From contig NZ_JACWZZ010000004.1 in assembly GCF_014698995.1 (NCBI RefSeq), positions 534,980 to 598,979 on the forward strand: a stretch of 64,000 bases of DNA, given 5' to 3'. Under the pieces are notes generated by a model. It was not told where the DNA came from. It searched no databases and saw nothing but the letters and a program-made list of their open reading frames with translations. Within the stretch, counting starts at the first letter, position 1. The number at the start of each line of letters is the position of its first letter. A program made the position numbers and the translations under genes. Of this stretch, positions 49,138 to 58,384 are shown piece by piece. Source of the DNA: Hymenobacter duratus. GTDB lineage: Bacteria > Bacteroidota > Bacteroidia > Cytophagales > Hymenobacteraceae.

Positions 49138-51264
49138 CGCCAGCATTCCTTCGGGCGTGGCAGCGGTCAGGCGTTCCTCATCCCGACGATAAAAGTCGCG
49201 GTGTACGTTTACCACTGCCTCGTCCGGAGCCGGCTGGCGCCGGATGTAAGCCCCATCTTCCCGCATCATGTAGCTGTTGTGGTTATCGAGCAGGTTGAGC
49301 ATCAGAATGCCAATGGCTTCGCGCTTGAGCTGCGGATTCACAATCAGAAACAGCGCCTCAATCCGCCGGTCAAAGGAGCGCACCATCACGTCGGCGGAGC
49401 CAGCGTAGAGGCGCGGCTGCCCGGTCTGGTGGAAGTAAAACAGGCGCGAGTGCTCCAGCAGGTCGCCGACCACGCTGCGCACTTCAATGTTTTCGCTTAG
49501 GTTGGGGCGGCCCGGCCGCAGGCAGCAGATGCCGCGCACAATCAGGCGGATGGGCACGCCGGCCTTCGAGGCTTTGTATAACTCGTCAATCACCTCCTTG
49601 TCTTCCAGGGAGTTGATTTTGATGACAATGCCACTCGGCAGACCCTTTTTAGCGTTGCGGGCTTCTTCCCGGATCAGGTGCACCAGCTGCTGGCGCATGT
49701 CTTTGGGCGCCGTAATCAGGTACTCGTAGTCGTCGGGCTGCGAGTGGCCGGTGATGACGTTGAAGAATTCCGACACGTCGTGACCATACACGTCATTGGT
49801 CGTGAGCAGGCTCACGTCGGTGTAGAGCTTGCTGGTCTGCTCGTTGTAGTTGCCGGAGCCGATGTGCACGTAGCGCGTCACCTTCTCACCTTCCTTGCGG
49901 ATGACCATCAGCATCTTGGTGTGCGTCTTGTACTTGCTCACGCCATAGATGACGAAGCAGCCGGCTTTTTCCAGCCGCGCGCCCTCCCGGATGTTGCGCT
50001 CCTCATCAAAACGGGCCTTGATTTCAAACAGCACCGATACGTGCTTGCCGTTCTCGGCCGCTTTCAGCAGGGCCGCCGTCACGCGCGAATCATCGGCGAG
50101 GCGGTAGATGGTTTGCTTGATGCCCAGCACCTGCGGGTCTTCGGCCGCCTGCTCCAGCAGCCGCACCATCGGCTCGATGCTGTTGTAGGGGTGGTGCAGC
50201 AGCACATCATGGTGCTTGAGGTACTCAAACAGGTTTTCGTCAGCCCCTTCGGGCAGGCTGAGCGGCGCAATCGGGGCGGGCTGGCGCGAGGTTTTACCCC
50301 GGAAGTTAGGGTGCTTCAGAATCTGCAGCAGGCCCTTCAGGTCAATCAGCGAGTTGATAACGAATACGTTGCCGTTGTCAATTTTCCAGCGCTCCTTGAG
50401 CACAGACATCAGCAGCGCCGAGGCGTTGGGCTCCACTTCCAGGCGCACCACGCGGCCGCGCTTGCGCGTCTTCAGGCCCTGCTGCAGCTCCTTAATGAAG
50501 TCGGTATCAATGTCCTCGGACTCTTCCAGCGTAAAGTCGCCGTTGCGCGTGATGCGGAACAAATCAGCCGACTCGATTTCCACGTTGCGGAACAGCTTGG
50601 GCAGGTTGGCCCGCACGATTTCCTCAATCGGCACGAACAGCACCTTTTCCTTGCGCGTGAGTTCAAAGAAGCGCGTCAGGTTCTGCGGAATCTGCACGAA
50701 CGTGAGCCGCTCCTGCCCTTTCTCAGTTTCCAGGTCGCCGGTACCGGTGCGCGTCACCACGCCCAGAATAAGCATCTGGTTCATCATCAGCGGGAAACCG
50801 TGGTACGAGTCGTACACCATCGGCGTGAGCAGCGGAAAGATGGTGTTCTTGAAGTAGCCGTCGGCCTTTTTCAGCTCCAGCTCCGTCAGCTCGTCCATCC
50901 GCAGAATGTTGAAGCCGTTCTTCTCGAACTGCGGCTTCAGTTCGTTCAGGTACGTCATCGACTGGTCGTTGACGAAGCGGTGGGCGAAGTCGAGCAGCTT
51001 GCGCCGAAACGGCAGCTCGCGCAGCCCCGAGTAGTCCACCCGCTCCTTGCCGTAGTCGAGGTAGTTATAGAGCGAGCCGACGCGAATCATGAAGAACTCA
51101 TCCAGGTTCGACGACGTGATGCTCAGAAACCGTAGTCGGTCAAACAGCGGCCGGCCGGTGTCCTTGGCCTGGTCGAGTACGCGGTAGTTGAAGCGCAGCC
51201 AGCTCAGGTCACGGCTGATGTATTTGCTTTTGCGGATAAGGTCGGCGGACTTGAAGAGTTTCAT
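48898..51264 (-). CDS. ppk1: Polyphosphate kinase 1 with antisense-encoded C-terminal extension
   Basis: PPK1 makes polyphosphate from ATP. The 788-residue protein shows the N-terminal and head domains (YISRDLSWLRFNYRVLDQA, LRFLSITSSNLDEFFMIRVG) and the catalytic phospholipase D-like halves: GCFVIYGVSKYKTHTKMLMV with the phospho-His, and HIGSGNYNEQTSKLYTDV. Bacterial PPK1 is usually about 690-720 residues. Here the last ~79 residues (from about 710) are encoded inside the converging T9SS gene, are Gly/Ala/Glu-rich and look unrelated to the family. The start at 51264 is the methionine before KLFKSADLI. gyrB lies upstream, separated by a terminator. Confidence 0.93.
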   Translation of the reverse strand: MKLFKSADLIRKSKYISRDLSWLRFNYRVLDQAKDTGRPLFDRLRFLSITSSNLDEFFMIRVGSLYNYLDYGKERVDYSGLRELPFRRKLLDFAHRFVNDQSMTYLNELKPQFEKNGFNILRMDELTELELKKADGYFKNTIFPLLTPMVYDSYHGFPLMMNQMLILGVVTRTGTGDLETEKGQERLTFVQIPQNLTRFFELTRKEKVLFVPIEEIVRANLPKLFRNVEIESADLFRITRNGDFTLEESEDIDTDFIKELQQGLKTRKRGRVVRLEVEPNASALLMSVLKERWKIDNGNVFVINSLIDLKGLLQILKHPNFRGKTSRQPAPIAPLSLPEGADENLFEYLKHHDVLLHHPYNSIEPMVRLLEQAAEDPQVLGIKQTIYRLADDSRVTAALLKAAENGKHVSVLFEIKARFDEERNIREGARLEKAGCFVIYGVSKYKTHTKMLMVIRKEGEKVTRYVHIGSGNYNEQTSKLYTDVSLLTTNDVYGHDVSEFFNVITGHSQPDDYEYLITAPKDMRQQLVHLIREEARNAKKGLPSGIVIKINSLEDKEVIDELYKASKAGVPIRLIVRGICCLRPGRPNLSENIEVRSVVGDLLEHSRLFYFHQTGQPRLYAGSADVMVRSFDRRIEALFLIVNPQLKREAIGILMLNLLDNHNSYMMREDGAYIRRQPAPDEAVVNVHRDFYRRDEERLTAATPEGMLALLHQQAPSSEGSATVVGDEQAAIEAAGETYGGDGNGTCLVNDTAPGENAAEGAGALEGQVVYPAAIGEGDEDQVSLPNV

Positions 51265-51381
51265 ATCGGAAGAAAGGCATCCAGAGGGCAGTACGGCAAG
51301 ATACACGCTCGTAGCGGACCTTCTATTGCGCTTTTAATTAAATGTAGCTGCTTGTACGTGGTTTGCCGGCGGGCAGGCAGC

Positions 51382-51418
51382 AATAAAAAAGCCCGCTTAC
51401 TCAGCGGGCTTTTTTATT
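51382..51418 (-). terminator. Intrinsic terminator after gyrB
   Basis: Stem GCCCGCT (51391-51397) and AGCGGGC (51403-51409) with flanking A and T runs that extend pairing to 16 bp. It separates gyrB from ppk1 and can act in both directions. Confidence 0.9.
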
Positions 51419-51427
51419 TTCAGGCCG

Positions 51428-53410
51428 TTACACGTCCAGCTTGGCGTACTTGGCGTTTTTCTCGATGAAGTCGCGGCGAGGGGCTACTTCGTCGCCCATC
51501 AGCATGGAGAAGAGGTGGTCGGCTTCCACACCGGAGTCTACATCCACGCGCTTCAGGGAGCGGGTGACGGGCTGCATGGTGGTGGTCCAGAGCTGCTCGG
51601 CGTTCATTTCGCCCAGGCCTTTGTAGCGCTGCACGTTCACCGTTTCGGGCTTGCCGCGGCCCAGCTCCTCCTGAGCGGTTATGCGGTCCTGCTCGGTCCA
51701 GCAGTAACGCTCCTCTTTGCCACGCTTCACCAGATACAGTGGCGGTAGCGCAATGTAGATGTAGCCTTTCTCAATCAGCTCCGGCATGTAGCGGAAGAAG
51801 AACGTCAGGATCAGGGTCCGGATGTGCGAGCCATCGATATCAGCATCGGTCATGATGATGATTTTGTGGTAGCGCAGCTTGTCCAGGTTCAGCGAGCGGC
51901 TGCTGCTGCCGTCATCTTCGTCTGTTTTCTTTTCGAAGCTTACCCCAAGGGCCGTAATCATGTTCCGGATTTCCTCGTTTTCGTAGATGCGGTGCTCCTG
52001 CGCCTTCTCCACGTTCAGGATTTTGCCGCGCAACGGCAGAATGGCCTGAAATGCGCGGTTGCGGCCCTGCTTGGCGGTGCCGCCAGCCGAGTCTCCTTCC
52101 ACCAAATACAGCTCGCAGATGGCGGGGTCCGACTCAGAGCAGTCGGCAAGTTTGCCGGGCAGCGAGTTGGAACCCAGCACCGACTTGCGCTGTACCATTT
52201 CGCGGGCCTTTTTGGCGGCCACGCGGGCTTTGGCGGCCAGAATCACCTTCTCGACGATGACACGGGCTTCCTTAGGGTTTTCCTCCAGGTACTGGTTGAG
52301 AATCTCGCCCACTACCTGGTTCACGGCGCCACTCACTTCGGAGTTGCCCAGCTTGCCTTTGGTCTGACCTTCAAACTTCGGCTCGGCTACTTTCACCGAA
52401 ATAACGGCGGTGAGGCCTTCGCGGAAGTCGTCGCCCTGAATCTCAATCTTGGCCTTGGCCACCTCTCCCGATTTCTCGGCGTAGCCTTTCAGCACCCGCG
52501 TGATGGCCGAGCGGAAGCCCGCCACGTGCGTGCCCCCCTCGTGGGTGTTGATGTTGTTGACGTAGGAGAAAATGTGCTCCTGATACGAGTCGTTGTATTG
52601 AAACGCCACTTCCACCGGAATGCCGCGCTCCGTCGCCACGTACACGGGCTTGGTCATGAGCACGGTGCGGCTGCTATCGAGGTACTGCACGTATTCGGCC
52701 ACGCCGCCTTCCGAGTAGAACTCGGTGCGTTGGGGTTCTCCCTCGGTGCCAGCCGCCCCATCGCGCAGGTCGGTGAGGATGATACGGATGCCACGGTTGA
52801 GGTAGGCCAACTCCCGCAGACGGGTCGCAATCCGCTCGTAGGAATACTCCAGCGTTTCATCGAAGATGGTCGGGTCGGGCTGAAACCATACGCGGGTGCC
52901 ACGCTCCGTGGTGTCGCCAATCTGACGCACATCGTACTGCGGCACGCCAATGGTGTATTCCTGCTCGTAGACGTGGCCGTCGCGCTTAACGGTAACGTGC
53001 GTGTGGGTACTCAGGGCATTCACGCAGGACACGCCCACGCCGTGCAGACCGCCGGAGGTCTTGTAGCTGTTCTTATCGAATTTGCCGCCGGCGTGCAATA
53101 CGGTCAGGGCAATTTCAAGGGCAGATTTGCCGAATTTCTGGTTGATGCCGACCGGGATACCACGGCCGTTGTCCTGCACTGAAATGGCGTTGCCGGGGTG
53201 AATGTTCACCTCGATATGGTCGCACTGGCCGGCCAGAGCTTCGTCAATGGAGTTATCGACTACTTCCCACACCAAGTGGTGCAGGCCTTTGGCGCCAGTA
53301 TCGCCGATGTACATGGAAGGACGCTTGCGTACCGCTTCGAGCCCTTCGAGTACCTGTATGCTATCCGCGGAGTAGTCCGAGGCACCGATTATCTCTTGTG
53401 TTTCGCTCAT
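51428..53410 (-). CDS. gyrB: DNA gyrase subunit B
   Basis: GyrB (660 residues) is the ATPase subunit of gyrase, which introduces negative supercoils. It shows the GHKL ATP site (VWEVVDNSIDEA, VQDNGRGIPVG, GGLHGVGVSCVNAL), the transducer region, the Toprim motifs YLVEGDSAGGTAKQGRN and MTDADIDGSHIRTL and the C-terminal end RRDFIEKNAKYAKLDV. The C-terminus and length fit GyrB rather than ParE. A -7 box lies at 53446-53453. gyrA is not in the window. Confidence 0.96.
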   Translation of the reverse strand: MSETQEIIGASDYSADSIQVLEGLEAVRKRPSMYIGDTGAKGLHHLVWEVVDNSIDEALAGQCDHIEVNIHPGNAISVQDNGRGIPVGINQKFGKSALEIALTVLHAGGKFDKNSYKTSGGLHGVGVSCVNALSTHTHVTVKRDGHVYEQEYTIGVPQYDVRQIGDTTERGTRVWFQPDPTIFDETLEYSYERIATRLRELAYLNRGIRIILTDLRDGAAGTEGEPQRTEFYSEGGVAEYVQYLDSSRTVLMTKPVYVATERGIPVEVAFQYNDSYQEHIFSYVNNINTHEGGTHVAGFRSAITRVLKGYAEKSGEVAKAKIEIQGDDFREGLTAVISVKVAEPKFEGQTKGKLGNSEVSGAVNQVVGEILNQYLEENPKEARVIVEKVILAAKARVAAKKAREMVQRKSVLGSNSLPGKLADCSESDPAICELYLVEGDSAGGTAKQGRNRAFQAILPLRGKILNVEKAQEHRIYENEEIRNMITALGVSFEKKTDEDDGSSSRSLNLDKLRYHKIIIMTDADIDGSHIRTLILTFFFRYMPELIEKGYIYIALPPLYLVKRGKEERYCWTEQDRITAQEELGRGKPETVNVQRYKGLGEMNAEQLWTTTMQPVTRSLKRVDVDSGVEADHLFSMLMGDEVAPRRDFIEKNAKYAKLDV

Positions 53411-53445
53411 GTTTCGGGCGTAAGTTCAGCTATGATGCTATCCTA

Positions 53446-53453
53446 CAAAAGTA
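53446..53453 (-). promoter_or_regulatory. -7 box of the gyrB promoter
   Basis: The minus strand reads TACTTTTG, an exact TAnnTTTG match, 36 bp before the start. No clear -33 element. Confidence 0.55.
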
Positions 53454-53520
53454 CCGAAAATATCCCGTTTTTGCTAGCGCCAGCCCCGAATACGCCCCAG
53501 CGAATACAGGCAGGTTTTCA

Positions 53521-53565
53521 CCCGAAAAAGCCCTGCCTCGGGTTACGAAACAGGGCTTTCGGGCG
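53521..53565 (-). terminator. Probable terminator after the first T9SS propeller gene
   Basis: CCCGAAAAAGCCCTG (53521-53535) pairs imperfectly with CAGGGCTTTCGGG (53551-53563) around a 15-base loop. It has only a weak U-run on the minus strand. It lies between the T9SS propeller gene and the gyrB promoter. Confidence 0.5.
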
Positions 53566-53591
53566 GAGTGCTTCCGCTGGCTTGCGGCCGC

Positions 53592-54938
53592 TTAGCGCAC
53601 CACCAGCCGGGGGCGGATAATGCCTTGCGGCGCGGGTAGCTCCAGCACGTATACTCCGGGGGCCTGGCGGCTCAGATCCAAGCTAGCAGGGGCAATAGCG
53701 GCGGCACTCCACGGCTGCGACACAACCACGCGGCCCAACGCATCCAGCACGCTTATGCGGCTGGCTGACTTCAGGCCCGGAGCCTCCACCGTGAACCGGC
53801 CATCGGCGGAGGGGTTGGGATACACCTGCAGCCCAAGCGCCGCGGCCAGCGCCGCGCTGGTGCTGAGAGCCGGCCCATTGTAACGGTTTACCCCATTGTT
53901 GCTGATGTCGCCGACGGCATCCACCACCAGGCTACCCGACCAGCCCACCGTGGGACCGACAAAGCTGATCAGCGCGTGGTTACGGGTGCTTTCAATGGCC
54001 GTCCAGGTCTGGCCGTCGTTGGTGGAGTAAGACGAGCCGGAGCCGCCAAACTCCCCATCAAGTCCCGCCGATATGTAAGTATTGGTGCCCGGCACTGCCA
54101 CCATCGACACGGCGTGTAGTGGCCCGCTGGGAGTGATGCGGGTCCAGGTCTGGCCGCCGTCGCTGGTGCTGGCAAGCGTTCCGTTCTCGCCCATTACCAG
54201 GCCGTTGCTGGCGTCGCGGAAGGCAAGATTGGCAATGTAGCTGGTTAGTCCCGTGGAAGAAACGCTCCACGTCAGTCCCCGGTCAGACGAACGAAACACG
54301 CGCCCCTCATCCGTAGCAAACCAAGCCCGGGTACCCAGCACCTGCAGCACCGGAAAAGGAGACACGATTTCTTCGCCAACAATGCGGGCGGGAATGTTGC
54401 TGGCAACGGTCTGCTGCCAGCTGGTGCCGCCATTGCTGGTGGTCAGCACCTCAAACGCGCTGGTAGAGTTGATGCCTTCCCCTACCGCAATGCCGTGCGT
54501 GGCATCCGAAAACTTCACCTGCCGGGGCAGACTGCCCGTACTCACGAACACACCCGAAGCGGCCGTCCAGGTCTGGCCACCGTCGGCGGTTTTCAGGAGC
54601 TTGCCGCCGGCCGGCGCGAAGTTGGAGCCCACCGATACCCAGGCCGTGTTAGCATCCAGCCCGTGCACCGACGTCACGTAATCATTGGCCGTCAGACCGC
54701 CCACCGTCAGCGCATTCCAGGTCTGGCCGCTGTTGCTGGTGCGGATCAGCCGCTGGGTGTATTCTCCGTTGTTCGTATCGAACGTGGTACCCCAGGCGGC
54801 TGACGCATTCACGGCGGAGAGCTGAAATACAATTTCGGTAGGAGCCGGTAGAACAACCGGCTGGTTCACCCACTGCGCCTGCGAGGAGCCGGCAAAAAGA
54901 GTAAGCGCTCCGGCCAGTACGAGTAGTTTCGTGTTCAT
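53592..54938 (-). CDS. T9SS-exported Ycf48-like beta-propeller protein (copy 1)
   Basis: This 448-residue secreted protein has a signal peptide (ends near SSQAQW). Its body is built of BNR/Ycf48-type propeller blades, each with a GGxTW or GQTW turn (SNSGQTWNALTVGG, ADGGQTWTAASG, SNGGTSWQQTVA, RGLTWSVSST, DGGQTWTRIT), and it ends in a T9SS type A domain (VYPNPSADGRFTV, VLDALGRVVVS, PGVYVLELPAPQG). Ycf48 homologues assist photosystem II, but in non-photosynthetic Bacteroidota this fold is used for generic surface or adhesive proteins. It is the last of three tandem paralogues. The start is the methionine before NTKLLVLAG. Confidence 0.85.
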   Translation of the reverse strand: MNTKLLVLAGALTLFAGSSQAQWVNQPVVLPAPTEIVFQLSAVNASAAWGTTFDTNNGEYTQRLIRTSNSGQTWNALTVGGLTANDYVTSVHGLDANTAWVSVGSNFAPAGGKLLKTADGGQTWTAASGVFVSTGSLPRQVKFSDATHGIAVGEGINSTSAFEVLTTSNGGTSWQQTVASNIPARIVGEEIVSPFPVLQVLGTRAWFATDEGRVFRSSDRGLTWSVSSTGLTSYIANLAFRDASNGLVMGENGTLASTSDGGQTWTRITPSGPLHAVSMVAVPGTNTYISAGLDGEFGGSGSSYSTNDGQTWTAIESTRNHALISFVGPTVGWSGSLVVDAVGDISNNGVNRYNGPALSTSAALAAALGLQVYPNPSADGRFTVEAPGLKSASRISVLDALGRVVVSQPWSAAAIAPASLDLSRQAPGVYVLELPAPQGIIRPRLVVR

Positions 54939-55019
54939 ATATAATTCAGGAATGGCAAAAGTGCTCCGCATGCGTCTGCTCTCGCGAAGGAGCTCACCAC
55001 ATAGCGGACCGCGCTGGGG

Positions 55020-56351
55020 TTAGCGCACCACCAGCTTCTGGTGGCTGGTCCCAGCCTCCGATAGGATTTCCAGCGAGTAGACCCCTGCCTTGTACTGGCT
55101 CAGGTCGAGGGTGAATGGGGTAGTGGTGCTGCCCTGCCAGGTGCGGCGGGTTACTTCGCGGCCTAGGGCATCGGATACGCGCAGCTGCACGCCGGTGCGG
55201 GCTACCTTCGAGCCCACCATGAAGCGGCCATCGGCACTCGGGTTGGGATACACGCTGAAGCCCAGCTGCTCGGCTGCCACTGGCTTCGTGCCGAGGGTTG
55301 TTGCAGTGAGACGGTTCATGCCCAGGCCGCCAAACGTGTTGTCGTCGATGGCTCCCGACCAGATGGCCGTGGGGCTCACGGCATCAACCCGCGTGTGGCT
55401 GATAGCCGTTTCCAGCGTTACCCAGGTCTGGCCGTTGTCGCGCGAGTAAGAGGAGCCGGTTGCATTGCCGGTACCAGCCAGGTCGAAACCGGTAGCAATG
55501 TACTGCTGGGTGCCGGGCACGTTATCGAGGCCGAAGCCCGGGAAGAGGCCGGTATACGTCACCGAAGTCCAGGTAGCGCCGCCATCCGTGGTGCGTTTCA
55601 GAACTCTTGCGCCCGTGTCCAGGTCGAGGCTGTTGGCCAGGCCGTTTTGCGCGTCGCGGAATGCTAGGGCAAAAACACCGTCCGGCAGGGCCGCATCAGC
55701 TACGGTCCACGTAGCGCCTTTGTCGGTGCTGTGGTAAACGCGGCCATCCAGCGTACCAAACCAGATGTTATTGCCGGCTGCAGCCGGCTGGGCTTCCGCA
55801 CCATATTCGCCGCTCAACGAAGCAGGCGTAGTAACCGGAGACCAGGTAGTACCGCCGTCCGTGGTCCGGTACATTTCAAACGAGCCTCCATCCGTCAGCG
55901 GGTCACCCTGCGCTACTCCTTCATTGGCATTGAAGAAGTGGATCATGTTGGGGTAGCTGTCAGGCGACGAAAAAGCCGTGCCCTGCTGCGTCCAGGTAGT
56001 GCCACCGTTCGTGGTTTTCATGATGCGGCTGCCGCTGGCGCCAAGTACCGTCACCCAGGCAGTATTGGCATCTACGGCCGTCAGCGACGTCACAATACCC
56101 GTTGTGGCCGTTATGCCCGTCACGGTGCCGGCCGTCCACGTTACACCGCCGTTGGTGCTGCGAGCATAATTGGTGCCACTGCCATTATCAAGGTCGTAGC
56201 CAATAGTCCAAACGGTATTGGCATCAACTCCCTTGATGAAATAGGGTGTTGACAAGGTATTAGGGAAAGCAATAGGCTGAGTTGCCCACTGAGCTTTGGC
56301 GGTTGTACCCAGCGCGAGAAGACCTGCTAGTAATAGTACGTGTTTGTGCAT
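55020..56351 (-). CDS. T9SS-exported Ycf48-like beta-propeller protein (copy 2)
   Basis: This 443-residue secreted protein has a signal peptide (ends near TTAKAQW). Its blade turns include TNGGVTWTAGTVT, TNGGTTWTQQG, TDGGTTWSPVT, DKGATWTVAD, TDGGATWTSVTY and DNGQTWVTLET. The T9SS domain carries VYPNPSADGRFMV, VSDALGREVTRR and GVYSLEILSEAG. It is closest in style to copy 1, including the shared YPNPSADGRF segment, which points to recent duplication. 81 bp separate it from copy 1. Confidence 0.85.
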   Translation of the reverse strand: MHKHVLLLAGLLALGTTAKAQWATQPIAFPNTLSTPYFIKGVDANTVWTIGYDLDNGSGTNYARSTNGGVTWTAGTVTGITATTGIVTSLTAVDANTAWVTVLGASGSRIMKTTNGGTTWTQQGTAFSSPDSYPNMIHFFNANEGVAQGDPLTDGGSFEMYRTTDGGTTWSPVTTPASLSGEYGAEAQPAAAGNNIWFGTLDGRVYHSTDKGATWTVADAALPDGVFALAFRDAQNGLANSLDLDTGARVLKRTTDGGATWTSVTYTGLFPGFGLDNVPGTQQYIATGFDLAGTGNATGSSYSRDNGQTWVTLETAISHTRVDAVSPTAIWSGAIDDNTFGGLGMNRLTATTLGTKPVAAEQLGFSVYPNPSADGRFMVGSKVARTGVQLRVSDALGREVTRRTWQGSTTTPFTLDLSQYKAGVYSLEILSEAGTSHQKLVVR

Positions 56352-56430
56352 ATTCAGAAAAGTGGAAAAGGTTAAGGTTCGTGTGTTGTAGAGGCCAGTA
56401 GCTGGTAGATGGTTGGTTGACCGAGGGAAT

Positions 56431-56481
56431 ATTTCATAAAAAGGCCCTCATCCTGCCAGAATGAGGGCCTTTTTATGAAAT
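56431..56481 (-). terminator. Terminator after T9SS propeller copy 3
   Basis: Perfect 21-bp arms 56431-56451 and 56461-56481 around a nine-base loop, with GGCCCTCAT at the top and a CTTTTTATG run. It separates copy 3 from copy 2, so the three genes are not all one transcript. Confidence 0.9.
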
Positions 56482-56493
56482 GTTAGGAGCAGA

Positions 56494-57924
56494 TTATTCT
56501 ACTACCAGTTTCTGCTGTGCTACACCGGCTTCGGTGCGCAGTTCCAGCGTGTAGATACCGGCTTTCTCATTGCTCAGGTCCACAGTCGTCGACTTGGCAG
56601 CAATAGCCGTAGCGTTCAGGGTCTGCGAAGTTACCTGGCGTCCTACTACGTCGAAAACGCGTACCGAAGCACCCGATTTCAGACCCGAGGCCAGCTGCAC
56701 CGTGAAGATGCCGTTGGTGCTGGGGTTAGGATACACAGCCAGTGCCTTCTGCAGCTCTACGTTGCGGTTCGACAGGATATTGGCGCCCGTGTACTTGCCG
56801 ATACCGCCGCCACCGGCAGCAGCCGTGAATCCACCAGCCCAGCCTACCGTGCCCGAAGCAAAGCTAACTGACAGGTATTGCGCCTGGTTGTCGATAGTCG
56901 TCCAGGTAGCACCATTGTCGCGGCTGATCGAAGTTCCGATATCGGCAGCCGTTGGCGAAGCAACGCGAGCATCCAGACCAACAGCTACGTAGGTGTTGCC
57001 ACCGGGAATAGCCGTTACGTCAGAATCACGGAAAGGAGTAGAATAGGCCTGAGTAGCCCAAGTAGTACCACCGTTCGTCGTTGTGCTGATGTTTTCAGCA
57101 TTCCACAGCAGGCCGTTGTTGGCACTAGCAAACACAACACCGGAAACCCGGTTCGGAATGTTGCTGTTGCTGTTGGTCCAAGTGAGGCCTCGGTCCGTGG
57201 ATTTAAACACACGAGCTGGCGAAGTAATCGTGGCCGGGTCGTAGAGGGTGCTGAACCAAATAGTGTTGCCTACTACCGAGTACTGGTTGGTTACACCGTA
57301 TTCGCTGCCGTTGCTGATCAGGCCGGAAGCGCGGGGTACGCGGGTCCAGGTAGTACCACCGTTGGTAGTAGTATACATCTCGAAGAACTTCACCGAGCTG
57401 GCAGCAGTACGGTTCGGGTCACCCATGCAGACACCATTGTTGGCATCCCAGAAGTATACCCAGTTAGCGAAACCGTCCGGAGCCGAGAACTGGTAAGCAC
57501 CAGTAGTGCTTGGGTCCGTCTGCACAGTCCAGTTAGTACCGCCGTTCGTGGTTTTCACAATAATGCCGCCGCCGCTGGTAGCGTTGTACATAGCCGACCA
57601 AGCCGTGGTAGCGTTCAAAGCAAACAGGTTGCCGGCAGCATAGCCCGTAAAGCCGCTAGGGGCAATTACGCCACCCTGCCAAGTGGTTCCACCATTGGTG
57701 GTGCGCAGGTATGTGTTGGCCACGATGCTGGTTCCAGCAGCATCAGGCAAACCCGACAGGCCCCAAGCCGTGTTGGCATCAATAGCCTGAATACCAACGA
57801 TACGGTAGTTGGCACCCAGGTTGGAGTTCTGAGGGGTAAAAGAGGTAATGGCTGGAGTGCCTTGGCCAAAGCCTTGCAGACCTAGTCCAAGCAGGAAAGA
57901 AAGGCCGAGTAGCGTTTTTTTCAT
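56494..57924 (-). CDS. T9SS-exported Ycf48-like beta-propeller protein (copy 3)
   Basis: This 476-residue secreted protein has a signal peptide (MKKTLLGLSFLLGLGLQGFG). Propeller blade turns include TNGGTTWQGGVI, TNGGTNWTVQT, TNGGTTWTRVP, DRGLTWTNSNS and DNGATWTTIDN. The T9SS type A domain carries AVYPNPSTNGIFTVQL, VFDVVGRQVTSQT and GIYTLELRTEAG. It is more divergent from copies 1 and 2 than they are from each other and uses more A/T-ending codons. The start is the methionine before KKTLLG. The role is unknown; surface adhesion or a structural part of the envelope is likely. Confidence 0.85.
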   Translation of the reverse strand: MKKTLLGLSFLLGLGLQGFGQGTPAITSFTPQNSNLGANYRIVGIQAIDANTAWGLSGLPDAAGTSIVANTYLRTTNGGTTWQGGVIAPSGFTGYAAGNLFALNATTAWSAMYNATSGGGIIVKTTNGGTNWTVQTDPSTTGAYQFSAPDGFANWVYFWDANNGVCMGDPNRTAASSVKFFEMYTTTNGGTTWTRVPRASGLISNGSEYGVTNQYSVVGNTIWFSTLYDPATITSPARVFKSTDRGLTWTNSNSNIPNRVSGVVFASANNGLLWNAENISTTTNGGTTWATQAYSTPFRDSDVTAIPGGNTYVAVGLDARVASPTAADIGTSISRDNGATWTTIDNQAQYLSVSFASGTVGWAGGFTAAAGGGGIGKYTGANILSNRNVELQKALAVYPNPSTNGIFTVQLASGLKSGASVRVFDVVGRQVTSQTLNATAIAAKSTTVDLSNEKAGIYTLELRTEAGVAQQKLVVE

Positions 57925-58340
57925 GGTGAATTGAATGTTGTTTAGGGTGATATGGAGGGGAAACCAAAGTTTTCGCTGCCCAATGTAATGACTTTCCCGC
58001 ATTACGGGCAACTGACAGGCAGCAGAAGTTCGATAAAAGCAGTTGCAACAGGCTCATTCTGTGTGTCACGTTGCGCAACTACATCAGTCACTACGCCCAT
58101 TCTGCTTGTTGGGTTGTAGCCAAGTCAGGCAGCCTAAAGAATGGCCCATTGCTAGCTCCTTCTGCCCTCCAACCTGTTCATGGCAGTAGCTGCTCTTCTG
58201 GATGCTTCAGAGTGGTGTGAGCCTTGCCGCTTTATCCATCTGATAACTTAATGTGCGGGTTGGAAGGCCAATTATTTTTCGGCGCTTTACTCAGTACGCA
58301 GTGCTTCTTATTGTAAGAGTCGCCCACAAAATTCGCCCAC
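57925..58340. other. Gene-free stretch before the tRNA cluster
   Basis: About 415 bp without a convincing gene. It should hold the promoter of the propeller gene on the minus strand, but I see no exact -7 box there. The plus strand carries a short direct repeat, CGCCCACAAAA-type, at 58321-58344. Confidence 0.5.
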
Positions 58341-58373
58341 AAAAAAGCCACTCAGCACTTAAGCTAAGTGGCT
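58341..58373 (-). terminator. Terminator of the tRNA cluster
   Basis: Arms 58346-58356 and 58363-58373 (AGCCACTCAGC against GCTAAGTGGCT) with a six-base loop. On the minus strand it is followed by a run of T just past the tRNA-Arg 3' end. It fits termination of a tRNA transcript running leftward. Confidence 0.75.
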
Positions 58374-58384
58374 CGTTTTCAGCG

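Noticed and set aside
51824..53182. Plus-strand frame of 452 codons opposite gyrB
   Set aside because: It is a shadow of gyrB, which matches a conserved essential family across its full length.
53592..57924. Ycf48-like propellers as photosynthesis proteins
   Set aside because: They carry signal peptides and T9SS tails, and no photosystem genes are present; the fold is used more widely.
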